This document shows, piece by piece, positions 35,013-43,610 of a DNA stretch of 64,000 nt. Origin of the DNA: Actinokineospora terrae. GTDB lineage: Bacteria; Actinomycetota; Actinomycetes; Mycobacteriales; Pseudonocardiaceae. A program made the position numbers and the translations under genes. A model generated the notes under the pieces. That model worked only from the letters and a program-made list of their open reading frames with translations, was not told where the DNA came from and did not search any database. Numbering within the stretch: the first letter of the stretch is position 1; each line of letters opens with the position of its first letter. The stretch is taken from contig NZ_FOGI01000006.1 in assembly GCF_900111175.1 (NCBI RefSeq), forward strand, positions 438,980 through 502,979, written 5' to 3'.

Positions 35013-38000
35013 GCCGCGCGTCGTCCGGCAGCGGTCGGGCCGCGTCGGTCGCCGCCGGGAGGATCCCGGGCGCGACGCCCGCGCGGCGCGGCGCGCCGCG
35101 GACGGCCGGTGGGGAAGCCGGCCGGTCCCCGGTGGCCACGCTGACCCGGTGGCGGGACTGGAACATCCCGGTCAAGCTGGCCGCGGTGATCATGGTCCCG
35201 GTCGCCTTCGCGATCGTGCTCGGCGTGCTGCGGATCAGCGGCCAGGTCGAGCGCGCCGAGTCCTACCAGCGGGTGGACAAGCTCGTCGCGGTCAACGACA
35301 GCCTGCGCAAGGCCCTCACCTGGCTGCAGCGCGAGCGCACCAAGGCCGCCGTGCTGCTCACCGCCGGGTCCCGCGACATCGCCGCGGAACTGGCCGGGGA
35401 GCGGCAGAGCGCCGACTACGCGCGGGAGGAGATGTTCCGCGCCATCGGCAAGGCCACCTTCGACACCGAGGTGACCAAGGCGCGGCTGGTCGACGTCACC
35501 TCGGCGTTCGACACCCTCACCGCGCTGCGCCGCCCGGTCGGCGCCGGGGCGGTGGACAGCGGCACCGCGCTCGCGGGCTACACCGACGTGATCCACACGC
35601 TGCTGGACTTCGACCGCGCCACCACCGGCGAGGTCGCCGACCCCGGTCTCGCCAACACCGCCGCCGCGCTGCACGACCTGGAGGCGGCCAAGGAAGAGGT
35701 GTACTACCAGCAGGGCCTGGTCGCCATCGGCATCGCCAGGGGCGGGCTCAACGCCGCCGACCTGGACAGCCTGCGCGCGTCGCAGTCCCGGCTGGCCGAG
35801 CGCACCGCCGACTTCCGCTCCATCGCCACCCTGCGCCAGCAGTCGGGCTACGACGCGCTGCACGACGCGCCCGAGGTGCGGACCAGGACGGAGCTGCTGC
35901 GCCTGGCCGTCGGCGACGGCACCGACGGCAGCGCCAGCGTCAACGTGCCGCTGCCGATCACCTCGGTGGACTGGAACTCCTCCTCCGAGCAGGTCTCCGA
36001 GCGGATCACCGCGGTCAGCGCGCTGCTCGGCGCCGAGATCAAGGACCGCTCCTCGGCCATGCAGGACGAGGCGAGCGACGCGGCGGGCCTGGCCTCGGTG
36101 GTGCTCATCCTGGCCCTGGTCGCCGCCGCCGCGGTGATGATCGTGATCGGCAGGCAGCTGCTCGGCTCGCTCGCGCTGCTGCGCCGGGGCGCGCTCGACG
36201 TCGCCACCCGCAGGCTGCCCGCCGCGGTCGCCCGGATCCGCGACGGCGACGACGTGGTGGCGCCGGTGGTCGAACCGGTGGCCGTGCTGCCCGACGACGA
36301 GGTCGGCCAGGTGGCGCGCGCGTTCGACGCGGTGCACGAGCAGGCGCTGCGGCTGGCCACCGAGCAGGCCGTGCTGCGCGCCAATTACAGCAACGTCTTC
36401 GTCAACCTCTCCCGCCGCAGCCAGGGCCTGGTGCAGCGCCAGCTGCACCTGCTCGAACGGCTGGAGCGCGACGAGGAGGACGCCGACCAGCTGGCCACGC
36501 TGTTCCAGCTCGACCACCTGGCCACCCGGATGCGCCGCAACAACGAGAACCTGATGGTGCTCTCCGGCAGCGACCTGGCCCGCCGGGCGCAGGCGCCGAC
36601 CCAGCTCGGCGACCTGCTGCGCGCGGCGGTGTCCGAGGTCGAGCACTACGAGCGGGTGGTGATCGCCCCGCCGCCCGCGGTGCTCGTCGTGGGCTACGCG
36701 GTCGGCGACCTGGTCCGGCTCACCGCGGAACTGCTCGACAACGCGACCGCGTTCTCCGCGCCTGCCACCCAGGTCCTGATCACCAGCCAGGTCACCGACA
36801 CCGGCGCGATCCGGGTCGAGGTCGTCGACCGCGGCATCGGCCTGAGCGAGCAGGAACTGGCCGACGCCAACACCCGGCTCGCCGACAGCCGCACCGTCGA
36901 CGCCTCGACCTCGCGCCGGATGGGGCTGTTCGTGGTCGGCAGGCTCGCCGCCCGGCTCAACGTCGAGGTGCGGCTGCACCCCGGCGCGCAGACCGGGGTG
37001 CGCGCGGTCATCGCCGTACCCGCGGACCTCGTCGCCGGTGACGTCGGTCTTGACCTACCGAGGGTCGCCGCCGCCCGCGAGTCCCTTGGCGCCAACGGTT
37101 CCCAGAGCTCTACCGGGTCCAACGGCCACACCGCGTCCAACGGGCGCGGTTCCGTCAACGGCAACGGCAACGGCAGCGCTAACGGGAACGGCAGTGCCAA
37201 CGGGAACGGCTCGACCAACGGGCGCGGTGCGGGTAGCCGCAACGGGTCCAACGGGCACGGCAGCAACGGTCACGGCAGCAACGGTCACAACGGGACCGAC
37301 CACGGCGAGAGCAACGGCACCGGTCCCAGCGGGTTCACCGCCGGGCTCGCCCGCAGGCTCGCCAACGGCAAGCCCAGGTGGGAGCCGACCGGCGCGCCCG
37401 GTGGCGACGGCGCGGAACTGCCCGGCTCGCCGCCCATCCCGTCGCCGACCCCCAGCGGCGACGGCGTCCCGTTGCCGCGCCGCTCACCGAGGGCACCGGC
37501 GCAGCCGGACGTGCCGCCGGTGGAGCAGACCCAGGCGCTGTTCGTCCCCGACGACGACCCGGTCGAGCAGCCCGCGCCGTCCGTGCCCGCCCAGTCCGCC
37601 TTCGACGGCGGTGCGCGGCACGGGGTCGACGGCGACTTCGGTGACTTCGGCGACGTGGACGACGACAGCGGCTGGTGGGACACCACGCTGGTGCACCAGG
37701 CCGCGGTCACCCCACCCGCCGCCGCGCTGCACGAGACCACGCCGATCTTCGACGAGATGGTCTCCGCGTGGTTCCGGGCGGTCACCGACGACCCGAACTC
37801 CACCGCGGCCGACGTCACCAGGGGACCGGACTGGGACTTCGCCGCCGACCAGGGATTCCACACCGCCCGCGCGGTGTCGGCGGCCGAGCCGGAGGACTTC
37901 ACCACCTCCGGCCTGCCCCGGCGCACCCCGCGGCGCAACCTGGTGCCCGGCGGGGTGCAGCAACCCGGCAGGCGCGCGGCGGCCGCGGCACCGCCCGCGC

Positions 38001-38446
38001 ACGCCCGCGACCCGCAAGACCTGCGCGAGCGGCTCTCCAGCTACCAGCGCGGCATCCACCGGGCCAGGGGCGCGCACCGCGCGGGCCCCGCGCACGGCGA
38101 GCCGGAGTCCGACGCCCAGCCCGGCCTCGACCTGCGCGGCGCGCGGTGGCGCTTCGCACGGGACGCGGGTTGGCAGGCCGCCGAGGCGCTCACCACCCAC
38201 GACGACGCCGATCCGCTGCCCGACGGCGGACTGCCGAGGCGGACGCCGCGCGAGCGGCTGCTGCCCGGCAGCCTCGGCGCCGACACCGCGGCCCAGCGGC
38301 CCGCGGTGCCGATCGAGCGCGACGCCGAGGCGCTGCGCTCCCGGCTGGGCAGCCTGCAGCGCGGGATCGGCCGGGGCCGCAGCAGCATCGCGCAGCGGCA
38401 CCCGGGACAGGACGGGGACACCGAGGAAGAAGGCGGGGATGCCTGA
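35009..38446 (+). CDS. cvnA: conservon sensor kinase-like protein with NG-rich linker and duplicated tail
   Basis: About 1,145 residues. After a basic N terminus come a membrane helix (about 56-76), an extracytoplasmic nitrate/nitrite-sensing-like helical domain (LRKALTWLQRERTKAAVLLT), a second membrane helix (about 357-382), HAMP, an H-box-like region (LFQLDHLATRMRRNNENL) and an ATPase domain (LTAELLDNATAFSAPA, VVDRGIGLSEQE). Residues 695-772 are an Asn-Gly-Ser linker. The tail has two copies of a roughly 88-residue unit (from 939 and 1044) with W-x-FA-x-D-x-G, GLPRRTPR and LR-x-RL-x-S-x-QRGI. Start GTG 35009 is supported by coupling to the leader; GTG 34922 is the alternative. First gene of cvnABCD. 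Confidence 0.9.
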   Translation: MSRASSGSGRAASVAAGRIPGATPARRGAPRTAGGEAGRSPVATLTRWRDWNIPVKLAAVIMVPVAFAIVLGVLRISGQVERAESYQRVDKLVAVNDSLRKALTWLQRERTKAAVLLTAGSRDIAAELAGERQSADYAREEMFRAIGKATFDTEVTKARLVDVTSAFDTLTALRRPVGAGAVDSGTALAGYTDVIHTLLDFDRATTGEVADPGLANTAAALHDLEAAKEEVYYQQGLVAIGIARGGLNAADLDSLRASQSRLAERTADFRSIATLRQQSGYDALHDAPEVRTRTELLRLAVGDGTDGSASVNVPLPITSVDWNSSSEQVSERITAVSALLGAEIKDRSSAMQDEASDAAGLASVVLILALVAAAAVMIVIGRQLLGSLALLRRGALDVATRRLPAAVARIRDGDDVVAPVVEPVAVLPDDEVGQVARAFDAVHEQALRLATEQAVLRANYSNVFVNLSRRSQGLVQRQLHLLERLERDEEDADQLATLFQLDHLATRMRRNNENLMVLSGSDLARRAQAPTQLGDLLRAAVSEVEHYERVVIAPPPAVLVVGYAVGDLVRLTAELLDNATAFSAPATQVLITSQVTDTGAIRVEVVDRGIGLSEQELADANTRLADSRTVDASTSRRMGLFVVGRLAARLNVEVRLHPGAQTGVRAVIAVPADLVAGDVGLDLPRVAAARESLGANGSQSSTGSNGHTASNGRGSVNGNGNGSANGNGSANGNGSTNGRGAGSRNGSNGHGSNGHGSNGHNGTDHGESNGTGPSGFTAGLARRLANGKPRWEPTGAPGGDGAELPGSPPIPSPTPSGDGVPLPRRSPRAPAQPDVPPVEQTQALFVPDDDPVEQPAPSVPAQSAFDGGARHGVDGDFGDFGDVDDDSGWWDTTLVHQAAVTPPAAALHETTPIFDEMVSAWFRAVTDDPNSTAADVTRGPDWDFAADQGFHTARAVSAAEPEDFTTSGLPRRTPRRNLVPGGVQQPGRRAAAAAPPAHARDPQDLRERLSSYQRGIHRARGAHRAGPAHGEPESDAQPGLDLRGARWRFARDAGWQAAEALTTHDDADPLPDGGLPRRTPRERLLPGSLGADTAAQRPAVPIERDAEALRSRLGSLQRGIGRGRSSIAQRHPGQDGDTEEEGGDA

Positions 38447-38509
38447 GCCACGTCGCACGCAGTCAAACCGACCGACGCAGCCGCCGTCACCGACGGGAAA
38501 TGGAGCACG

Positions 38510-38950
38510 ATGACGTCCACGCAGTCCAAACCAGGCCAGTTCGGGTGGTTGGTCAACGACTTCGCCGAGCGGGTGTCCGGGGTGGCGCACGCGGTGGTGG
38601 TGTCCGCCGACGGGCTGCTGCTCACCTCGTCCGCGCGGCTGCCGACCGACCGCGCCGACCAGTTGGCCGCGGTCGCCTCCGGGCTGGTCAGCCTCACCCA
38701 GGGCGCGGCCCGCTGCTTCGAGGCTGGCGCGGTCAAGGAGACCGTGGTCGAGATGGAGCGCGGGATCATGTTGCTGATGGCCATCAGCGACGGGTCGTGT
38801 TTAGCGATCCTCGCGGCCCCGACCTGTGACATCGGACAAGTGGCGTACGAGATGACGCTGCTGGTGGACCGGGTGGGCCAGATCCTGACCCCGGAACTGC
38901 GCGCGGCCCTGCAGGGGACCGCCGGGAGGATGGTGGGGCAGCCCGCATGA
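38510..38950 (+). CDS. cvnB: roadblock/LC7 domain protein of the conservon
   Basis: Protein of 146 residues with a roadblock/LC7 fold: FGWLVNDFAERVSGVAHAVVVSADGLLLTSS, ADQLAAVASGLVSLTQGAARCFEAG and GIMLLMAISDGSCLAILA. In conservons the CvnB protein binds CvnA and the CvnD GTPase and can act on the GTPase cycle. Second gene of the operon, 63 bp after cvnA. Confidence 0.94.
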   Translation: MTSTQSKPGQFGWLVNDFAERVSGVAHAVVVSADGLLLTSSARLPTDRADQLAAVASGLVSLTQGAARCFEAGAVKETVVEMERGIMLLMAISDGSCLAILAAPTCDIGQVAYEMTLLVDRVGQILTPELRAALQGTAGRMVGQPA

Positions 38951-38957
38951 GCACTGC

Positions 38958-39551
38958 ATGAGCGCCAACCAGGGCCGCTCCGGTGAGCCGGAGCGGACCA
39001 TCGCCGACGTCATGGCCAACCTGACGCTGGGCGGCGGCCGGTCCCGCAGGCGCCGCAAGTCCGAAGTGGACGAACCGGCGGTGCCAGCGCGCGACGACGA
39101 GCCGGACTGGCCGGACGGCGAGGCAGCCGACCAGGTCGACCCGGCCGGGCCCGGAACGGCCGCCGAGGCCGGACCGGTGCGGGTGGCCGCCGCCGAGGAC
39201 CCCTCGGAGGACGCCGCCGCCATCGTGCGGCCCTACGCCTGGACCAGGGGCCGCACCAAGTCCAACTTCGAACTGCGCGTGGAGACCATGGTGTCCACCA
39301 GCGAGCGGGCCGGGGACGCCACGGCCTTCGCCGAGTCCGAGCACCGCGCGATCGGTGCGCTCTGCCACGAACCCAGGTCGGTCGCCGAGGTGGCCACCCT
39401 GCTCGGGGTGCCACTCGGGGTGGCCAAGGTGCTGCTGGGCGACATGGCCCAGCTCGGCCTGGTCGCCGTGCACAAGACCGCGACCGGTGGCGCCAACAAG
39501 GCTCACCTGGTGCTGATGGAAAGGGTACTGAGTGGACTCCGCAGGCTATGA
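38958..39551 (+). CDS. cvnC: DUF742 protein of the conservon
   Basis: Protein of 197 residues. An acidic disordered N terminus leads to the DUF742 core: IVRPYAWTRGRTKSNFELRVETM, HRAIGALCHEPRSVAEVATLLGVPLGVAKVLLGDMAQLGLVAVHK in two parts, a winged-helix-like region. Standard third gene of cvn operons; its last 20 bases overlap cvnD. Longer than typical CvnC (about 120-130 residues) because of the N-terminal extension. Confidence 0.92.
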   Translation: MSANQGRSGEPERTIADVMANLTLGGGRSRRRRKSEVDEPAVPARDDEPDWPDGEAADQVDPAGPGTAAEAGPVRVAAAEDPSEDAAAIVRPYAWTRGRTKSNFELRVETMVSTSERAGDATAFAESEHRAIGALCHEPRSVAEVATLLGVPLGVAKVLLGDMAQLGLVAVHKTATGGANKAHLVLMERVLSGLRRL

Positions 39552-40137
39552 CGACCCGGCACCCGGTGGTGGGCTGACCTCGGTCAAGATCGTGGTGGCA
39601 GGCGGGTTCGGCGCGGGCAAGACCACCTTCGTCGGCTCGGTGTCGGAGATCATGCCGCTGACCACCGAGGCGGTGATGACCAGCGCCAGCGCGGGCATCG
39701 ACGACACCGCGGCCACGCCGAACAAGTCCACCACCACCGTCGCGATGGACTTCGGCCGCGTGTCGCTGGACTCGGACCTGGTGCTGTACCTGTTCGGCAC
39801 CCCGGGCCAGCAGCGGTTCTGGTTCATGTGGGACGACCTGGTGCGCGGCGCGATCGGCGCGGTGGTGCTCGCCGACACCCGCCGCCTGGCCGACTCGTTC
39901 TCCCCGATCGACTTCTTCGAGGAGCGCAACCTGCCCTACGTGATCGGGCTGAACTGCTTCGACGGGGTCCTCGGGCACAGCATCGAGCAGGTCAGGGACG
40001 CGCTGGCGATCGGGCAGGAGGTGCCGATCGTCCCGTGCGACGCGCGGGACCGGCAGTCGGTCAAGAGCGCGCTGATCACCATGGTCGAGTACTCGATGCG
40101 CCGGTGGGTCGCCCTGCACGGCGCGGGCGTCGGTTGA
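39532..40137 (+). CDS. cvnD: conservon GTP-binding protein
   Basis: Small GTPase-like protein of 201 residues from GTG 39532. P-loop GGFGAGKTTFV (24-34), switch region with the Thr-rich KSTTTVAMDFGRV, G3 motif LFGTPGQQRFWF and GLNCFDGV as the base-recognition region. It forms a heterotrimer-like unit with CvnB and CvnC under the sensor CvnA; such units act in development and antibiotic control in Streptomyces. No cytochrome P450 (cvnE/F) gene follows; a terminator and the convergent lysE come next. Confidence 0.94.
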   Translation: MDSAGYDDPAPGGGLTSVKIVVAGGFGAGKTTFVGSVSEIMPLTTEAVMTSASAGIDDTAATPNKSTTTVAMDFGRVSLDSDLVLYLFGTPGQQRFWFMWDDLVRGAIGAVVLADTRRLADSFSPIDFFEERNLPYVIGLNCFDGVLGHSIEQVRDALAIGQEVPIVPCDARDRQSVKSALITMVEYSMRRWVALHGAGVG

Positions 40138-40139
40138 CC

Positions 40140-40168
40140 GGTGGGGGCGTGGTCCTCACGCCCCCACC
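40140..40168. terminator. bidirectional hairpin between cvnD and lysE
   Basis: Perfect 12-bp stem GGTGGGGGCGTG/CACGCCCCCACC with a 5-nt loop. Its right arm covers the last codons of the convergent lysE. Confidence 0.8.
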
Positions 40169-40758
40169 AGCAACGACACCCCCAGCGCGGTCATCGTCGC
40201 GGCGATCACCGCGTCCAGCACCCGCCAGGACGCCGCCCTGGCGAACACCGGGGTCAGCAGGCGGGCGCCGAAGCCGAGGCCCGCGAACCAGCACACGCTG
40301 GCCAGGGCCGCCCCGGCCGCGAACGACCAGCGGTCCGCGCCGTGCGCCGCGGCGATGGTGCCCAGCAGCAGCACGGTGTCCAGGTAGACGTGCGGGTTGA
40401 GCCAGGTCAGGCCGAGGCAGGTGAGCACGGCCGCGCGGGTCGACCCGGCGCCCGCGCCCACCGCGGACAGCGTGGACGCCCGGATCGCGCGCCTGGCCGC
40501 CATGAGGCCGTAGCCCATCAGGAACACGCCACCGATGACGGCGACCACGGTGAGCGCGACGGGTTGCGCGGCGACGACCGCACCCATGCCCCCTGCGCCT
40601 AGAGCGATCAGCACGGCGTCTGAGATCGTGCAGATCGCGACGACCGGTAGCACTGACTGGCGCTGGATGCCTTGTCGCAGCACGAAAGCGTTCTGCGAAC
40701 CGATGGCGATGATCAGTGATAGTCCCGTGCCGAACCCGGCCAGTACCGCGAGCCCCAT
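40156..40758 (-). CDS. lysE: LysE/ArgO-family amino acid exporter
   Basis: Membrane protein of 200 residues with six probable helices. It begins GLAVLAGFGTGLSLIIAIGSQNAFVLRQG, the LysE/ArgO signature for basic amino acid export, and has TWLNPHVYLDTVLLLG in the fourth-fifth helix region. It is divergent from a LysG/ArgP-type regulator with a 26-bp dyad between them, the classic lysG-lysE or argP-argO pair. Lysine or arginine is the likely substrate. Confidence 0.92.
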   Translation of the reverse strand: MGLAVLAGFGTGLSLIIAIGSQNAFVLRQGIQRQSVLPVVAICTISDAVLIALGAGGMGAVVAAQPVALTVVAVIGGVFLMGYGLMAARRAIRASTLSAVGAGAGSTRAAVLTCLGLTWLNPHVYLDTVLLLGTIAAAHGADRWSFAAGAALASVCWFAGLGFGARLLTPVFARAASWRVLDAVIAATMTALGVSLLVGA

Positions 40759-40794
40759 GCGTCGACCGTATGGCCGCGATCGGGGGTAACACCA

Positions 40795-40820
40795 GCTAAT
40801 GATTCTTACGTAGCATTAGC
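40795..40820. promoter_or_regulatory. probable LysG/ArgP binding dyad
   Basis: Perfect 7-bp inverted repeat GCTAATG / CATTAGC with a 12-nt spacer, in the 69-bp divergent gap of lysE and lysG. It ends 7 bases before the regulator start. Confidence 0.6.
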
Positions 40821-40827
40821 GGTCGTG

Positions 40828-41730
40828 ATGAGCGATCTGCCCCTCGACCAGGTCCGCACGCTGCTCGCGGTGGTCGACGAGGGCACCTTCGACGCCGCGG
40901 CGGCCGCGCTGGGCGTGACGCCGTCCGCGATCAGCCAGCGGGTCAAGGCGCTCGAGCAGCGCACCGGGCGGGTGCTGCTGCTGCGCACGAAACCGGTGCG
41001 GCCCACCGAGTCCGGCACCCAGGTGGTGCGGTTCGCCCGGCAGCTCGCCCAGTTGGACCGGGACCTGCGGGTCGGGCTCGGCACGCCGGGGGAGTCGGTC
41101 CGGCTGCCCATCGCGATCAACGCGGACTCGCTGGCGACCTGGATCCTGCCCGCGCTCACCCAGGTGCCCGACGTCTACTTCGACCTGCACCGGGAGGACG
41201 AGTCGCACACCGCGACGCTGCTGCGGGAGGGCTTGGTGATGGCGGCGGTGACGTCGTCGCCGGAGCCGGTCGCCGGGTGTTCGGTGCGCCCGCTCGGGTT
41301 GATGCGGTACCTGCCGGTGGCCGCCCCCGCGTTCGCCGAGCGGTGGCTGGCCGGTCCGCTGCGGCAGTGCGTCGCCGACGCCCCGGTGGTGGTGTTCGAC
41401 CGCCGCGACGTGCTGCAGGACGTGTTCGTGCGCGGGCTGACCAAGCGCCCGGCCGCGGACCGGCGCCACCACGTGCCCTCGTCGGAGGGGTTCGTCGCGG
41501 CGATCGTCGCCGGGCTCGGCTGGGGGCTGGTGCCGACGATGCAGGCGCGGCCGCGGCTCGCGGCGGGGGAGTTGGTCGAGCTGACCGACCGGGTGCTGGA
41601 CGTGCCGCTGTTCTGGCAGCAGTGGAAGCTGGACTCGCCCGCGCTCTCGGCCACCTCGGACGCGGTGTTCGCCGCGGCTAGGGCGCGGCTCGAGCCACCC
41701 GGGCGTGCAGCGCGGTCAGGCCGAGGATGA
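40828..41730 (+). CDS. lysG: LysR-type regulator of the LysG/ArgP group
   Basis: Protein of 300 residues (ATG 40828; GTG 40825 also possible). N-terminal winged helix LDQVRTLLAVVDEGTFDAAA followed by LGVTPSAISQRVKALEQRTG; the effector domain (LPIAINADSLATWILPAL) resembles ArgP/LysG, which sense Lys/Arg. The divergent exporter gene at 40758 is the likely target. Its 3' end overlaps the convergent TetR gene by 53 bases. Confidence 0.92.
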   Translation: MSDLPLDQVRTLLAVVDEGTFDAAAAALGVTPSAISQRVKALEQRTGRVLLLRTKPVRPTESGTQVVRFARQLAQLDRDLRVGLGTPGESVRLPIAINADSLATWILPALTQVPDVYFDLHREDESHTATLLREGLVMAAVTSSPEPVAGCSVRPLGLMRYLPVAAPAFAERWLAGPLRQCVADAPVVVFDRRDVLQDVFVRGLTKRPAADRRHHVPSSEGFVAAIVAGLGWGLVPTMQARPRLAAGELVELTDRVLDVPLFWQQWKLDSPALSATSDAVFAAARARLEPPGRAARSGRG

Positions 41731-42313
41731 ACGCGTCCAGGGCCAGCGCGAAGCTCTCGGAGTCGATCTCGTCGGCGTGCTCGCGCAGCCGGTGCGCCTG
41801 GTCGAGGTGCGGGTAGCGGTCGACGTAGACCTGCACGTCGTCCTCGAAGCCGCGGGAGAACGAGCTCATCGCGGCGCCGAGCACGAGGTACTTGGTGGAC
41901 GCGCCGATCATGGTGGCGTGCCGCGGCGGCCAGCCCGCGCCGACCAGCCCACCGTGCACCGCGTCGGCGTGCAGCAGCGCGGTCGGCCTGCGCGCCGGGC
42001 CCGCGGCGATCACCGGCACGAGGTTGGGGTGGGCGGCCAGCGCGGCCCGGTAGGAGATCGCCCAGCCGCGCAGGCCGGTGACCCAGTCCTCGGCGAAGCC
42101 CGTGGTGTCCACGCCTGCCATGACGTCCTCGGCGATGTCCTGCAGCAGGTCGTCCTTGGTGCGGTAGTGCGAGTACAGCGACGGCGCCTGCACGCCGAGG
42201 TCGGCGGCCAGCCTGCGCATCGAGAGCCCGGCCAGCCCGTCGCGGTCGACCGCGGCCAGCGCGGCGGCCCGGATGCGCGGCCGGTCCAGCAGCGGTACGC
42301 GGGGCCGGGGCAT
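41678..42313 (-). CDS. TetR-family regulator
   Basis: Protein of 211 residues. The HTH is AALAAVDRDGLAGLSMRRLA followed by ADLGVQAPSLYSHYRTKDDLL; the C-terminal domain resembles the tetracycline-repressor-type ligand domain (SYRAALAAHPNLVPVIA). It is divergent from the acyl-CoA dehydrogenase at 42409, with a very clear 19-bp operator candidate between. Overlaps the 3' end of lysG (convergent). Confidence 0.9.
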   Translation of the reverse strand: MPRPRVPLLDRPRIRAAALAAVDRDGLAGLSMRRLAADLGVQAPSLYSHYRTKDDLLQDIAEDVMAGVDTTGFAEDWVTGLRGWAISYRAALAAHPNLVPVIAAGPARRPTALLHADAVHGGLVGAGWPPRHATMIGASTKYLVLGAAMSSFSRGFEDDVQVYVDRYPHLDQAHRLREHADEIDSESFALALDAFILGLTALHARVARAAP

Positions 42314-42371
42314 GTCCTCACCTCACCCCGGCGGTGGTTGCCGGGCTCGGCTGCCGATCCTATCCTTGGCG

Positions 42372-42390
42372 AACCTAACACCGTTTGGTT
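42372..42390. promoter_or_regulatory. probable TetR operator
   Basis: AACC-T-AAC-ACC-GTT-T-GGTT: fourteen of nineteen bases are symmetric about the centre. It lies 19 bases before the dehydrogenase start and 58 bases before the TetR start, where a repressor would block both promoters. Confidence 0.6.
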
Positions 42391-42408
42391 TATGGACGGG
42401 AGACCGGC

Positions 42409-43560
42409 GTGGATCTGGCCCTCAGCGGTGAGCAGCAGGCCCTCTGGGACCTGGCGCGCGAGTTCATCGACCGCGAGGTGGTGCCCAACGCCACCGAGTG
42501 GGACCGCCGCGAGCAGGTCGACCGCGCCATCGTCGGCAAGCTCGGCGACGTCGGCTTCCTCGGCATGACGCTGCCCGAGGAGTACGGCGGCTCCGGCGGC
42601 GACCACCTCTCGTACTGCCTGATGATGGAGGAGCTCGGCCGCGGCGACTCGGCCATCCGCGGCATCGTGTCGGTCTCGCTCGGCCTGGTCGGCAAGTCGA
42701 TCGCCGGGTACGGCTCCCACGAGCAGAAGTCCCGGTGGCTGCCCAGGATCTCCTCCGGCGAGTCCCTCGCCTGCTTCGGCCTGACCGAGCCGGACACCGG
42801 CTCGGACGCGGCGAACCTGGCCACGCGCGCGGTCCGCGACGGCGACGACTACGTGCTCACCGGCACGAAGATGTTCATCACGAACGGCACCTGGGCGGAT
42901 CTGGCGCTGATCTTCGCGCGCACCGGCGGGGCCGGTCCCAAGGGGATCAGCGCGTTCCTGGTGCCCACCGACTCGCCCGGGTTCCAGCACCGGGAGATCA
43001 AGGGGAAGCTGGGGCTGCGCGGGCAGTCGACGGGCGAGCTCGTGCTCGACGGGGTGCGGGTCCCCGCCGACGCGCGCCTCGGCGACGAGGGCGTCGGGTT
43101 CAAGGTGGCGATGTCCGCTTTGGACAAGGGGCGGATGTCGGTCGCGGCCGGGTGCGTGGGGTTGGCCAACGGGGCGTTGCAGGCGAGCGTGAAGTACGCG
43201 AAGGAGCGCTTGCAGTTCGGTAAGCCCATCGCCAGTTACCAACTCGTGCAGGAGATGCTGTCGGACATGGCGGTCAACACTGACGCCGCCCGGTTGCTGG
43301 TGTGGCGAGTGGCAGATCTAGTGGACCGCGGCCTGCCCTTCGGTACCGCCGCCTCTATGGCCAAGCTCTTCGCGAGCGAGAACGCTGTAACCGTCGCGAA
43401 TCTGGCCATCCAGGTCTTCGGCGGTTACGGCTACCTGGACGAGTACCCCGTCGCCAAGATCCTCCGCGATTCCCGTGTCATGACCCTCTACGAGGGCACC
43501 ACCCAGATCCAGAAGCTGCTCATCGGCCGCGCTCTCACCGGTATCAACGCTTTCGTCTGA
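42409..43560 (+). CDS. acyl-CoA dehydrogenase
   Basis: FAD-dependent dehydrogenase of 383 residues from GTG 42409 (GACGGGAGA upstream). Marks: LACFGLTEPDTGSDAANLAT, TGTKMFITNGTWADLALIFA, YAKERLQFGKPIASYQLVQ and the C-terminal LAIQVFGGYGYLDEYPVAKI with YEGTTQIQKLLIGR. It belongs to the short/branched-chain or glutaryl-type branch; substrate not readable. Likely controlled by the divergent TetR through the dyad at 42372. The alcohol dehydrogenase follows after 50 bp. Lower GC3 in the last 450 bases. Confidence 0.92.
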   Translation: MDLALSGEQQALWDLAREFIDREVVPNATEWDRREQVDRAIVGKLGDVGFLGMTLPEEYGGSGGDHLSYCLMMEELGRGDSAIRGIVSVSLGLVGKSIAGYGSHEQKSRWLPRISSGESLACFGLTEPDTGSDAANLATRAVRDGDDYVLTGTKMFITNGTWADLALIFARTGGAGPKGISAFLVPTDSPGFQHREIKGKLGLRGQSTGELVLDGVRVPADARLGDEGVGFKVAMSALDKGRMSVAAGCVGLANGALQASVKYAKERLQFGKPIASYQLVQEMLSDMAVNTDAARLLVWRVADLVDRGLPFGTAASMAKLFASENAVTVANLAIQVFGGYGYLDEYPVAKILRDSRVMTLYEGTTQIQKLLIGRALTGINAFV

Positions 43561-43610
43561 GGCCCGGTCCGTAGGCTCTCAAGGGCATGGACGGTGGCTG
43601 AGGGAGAGAC

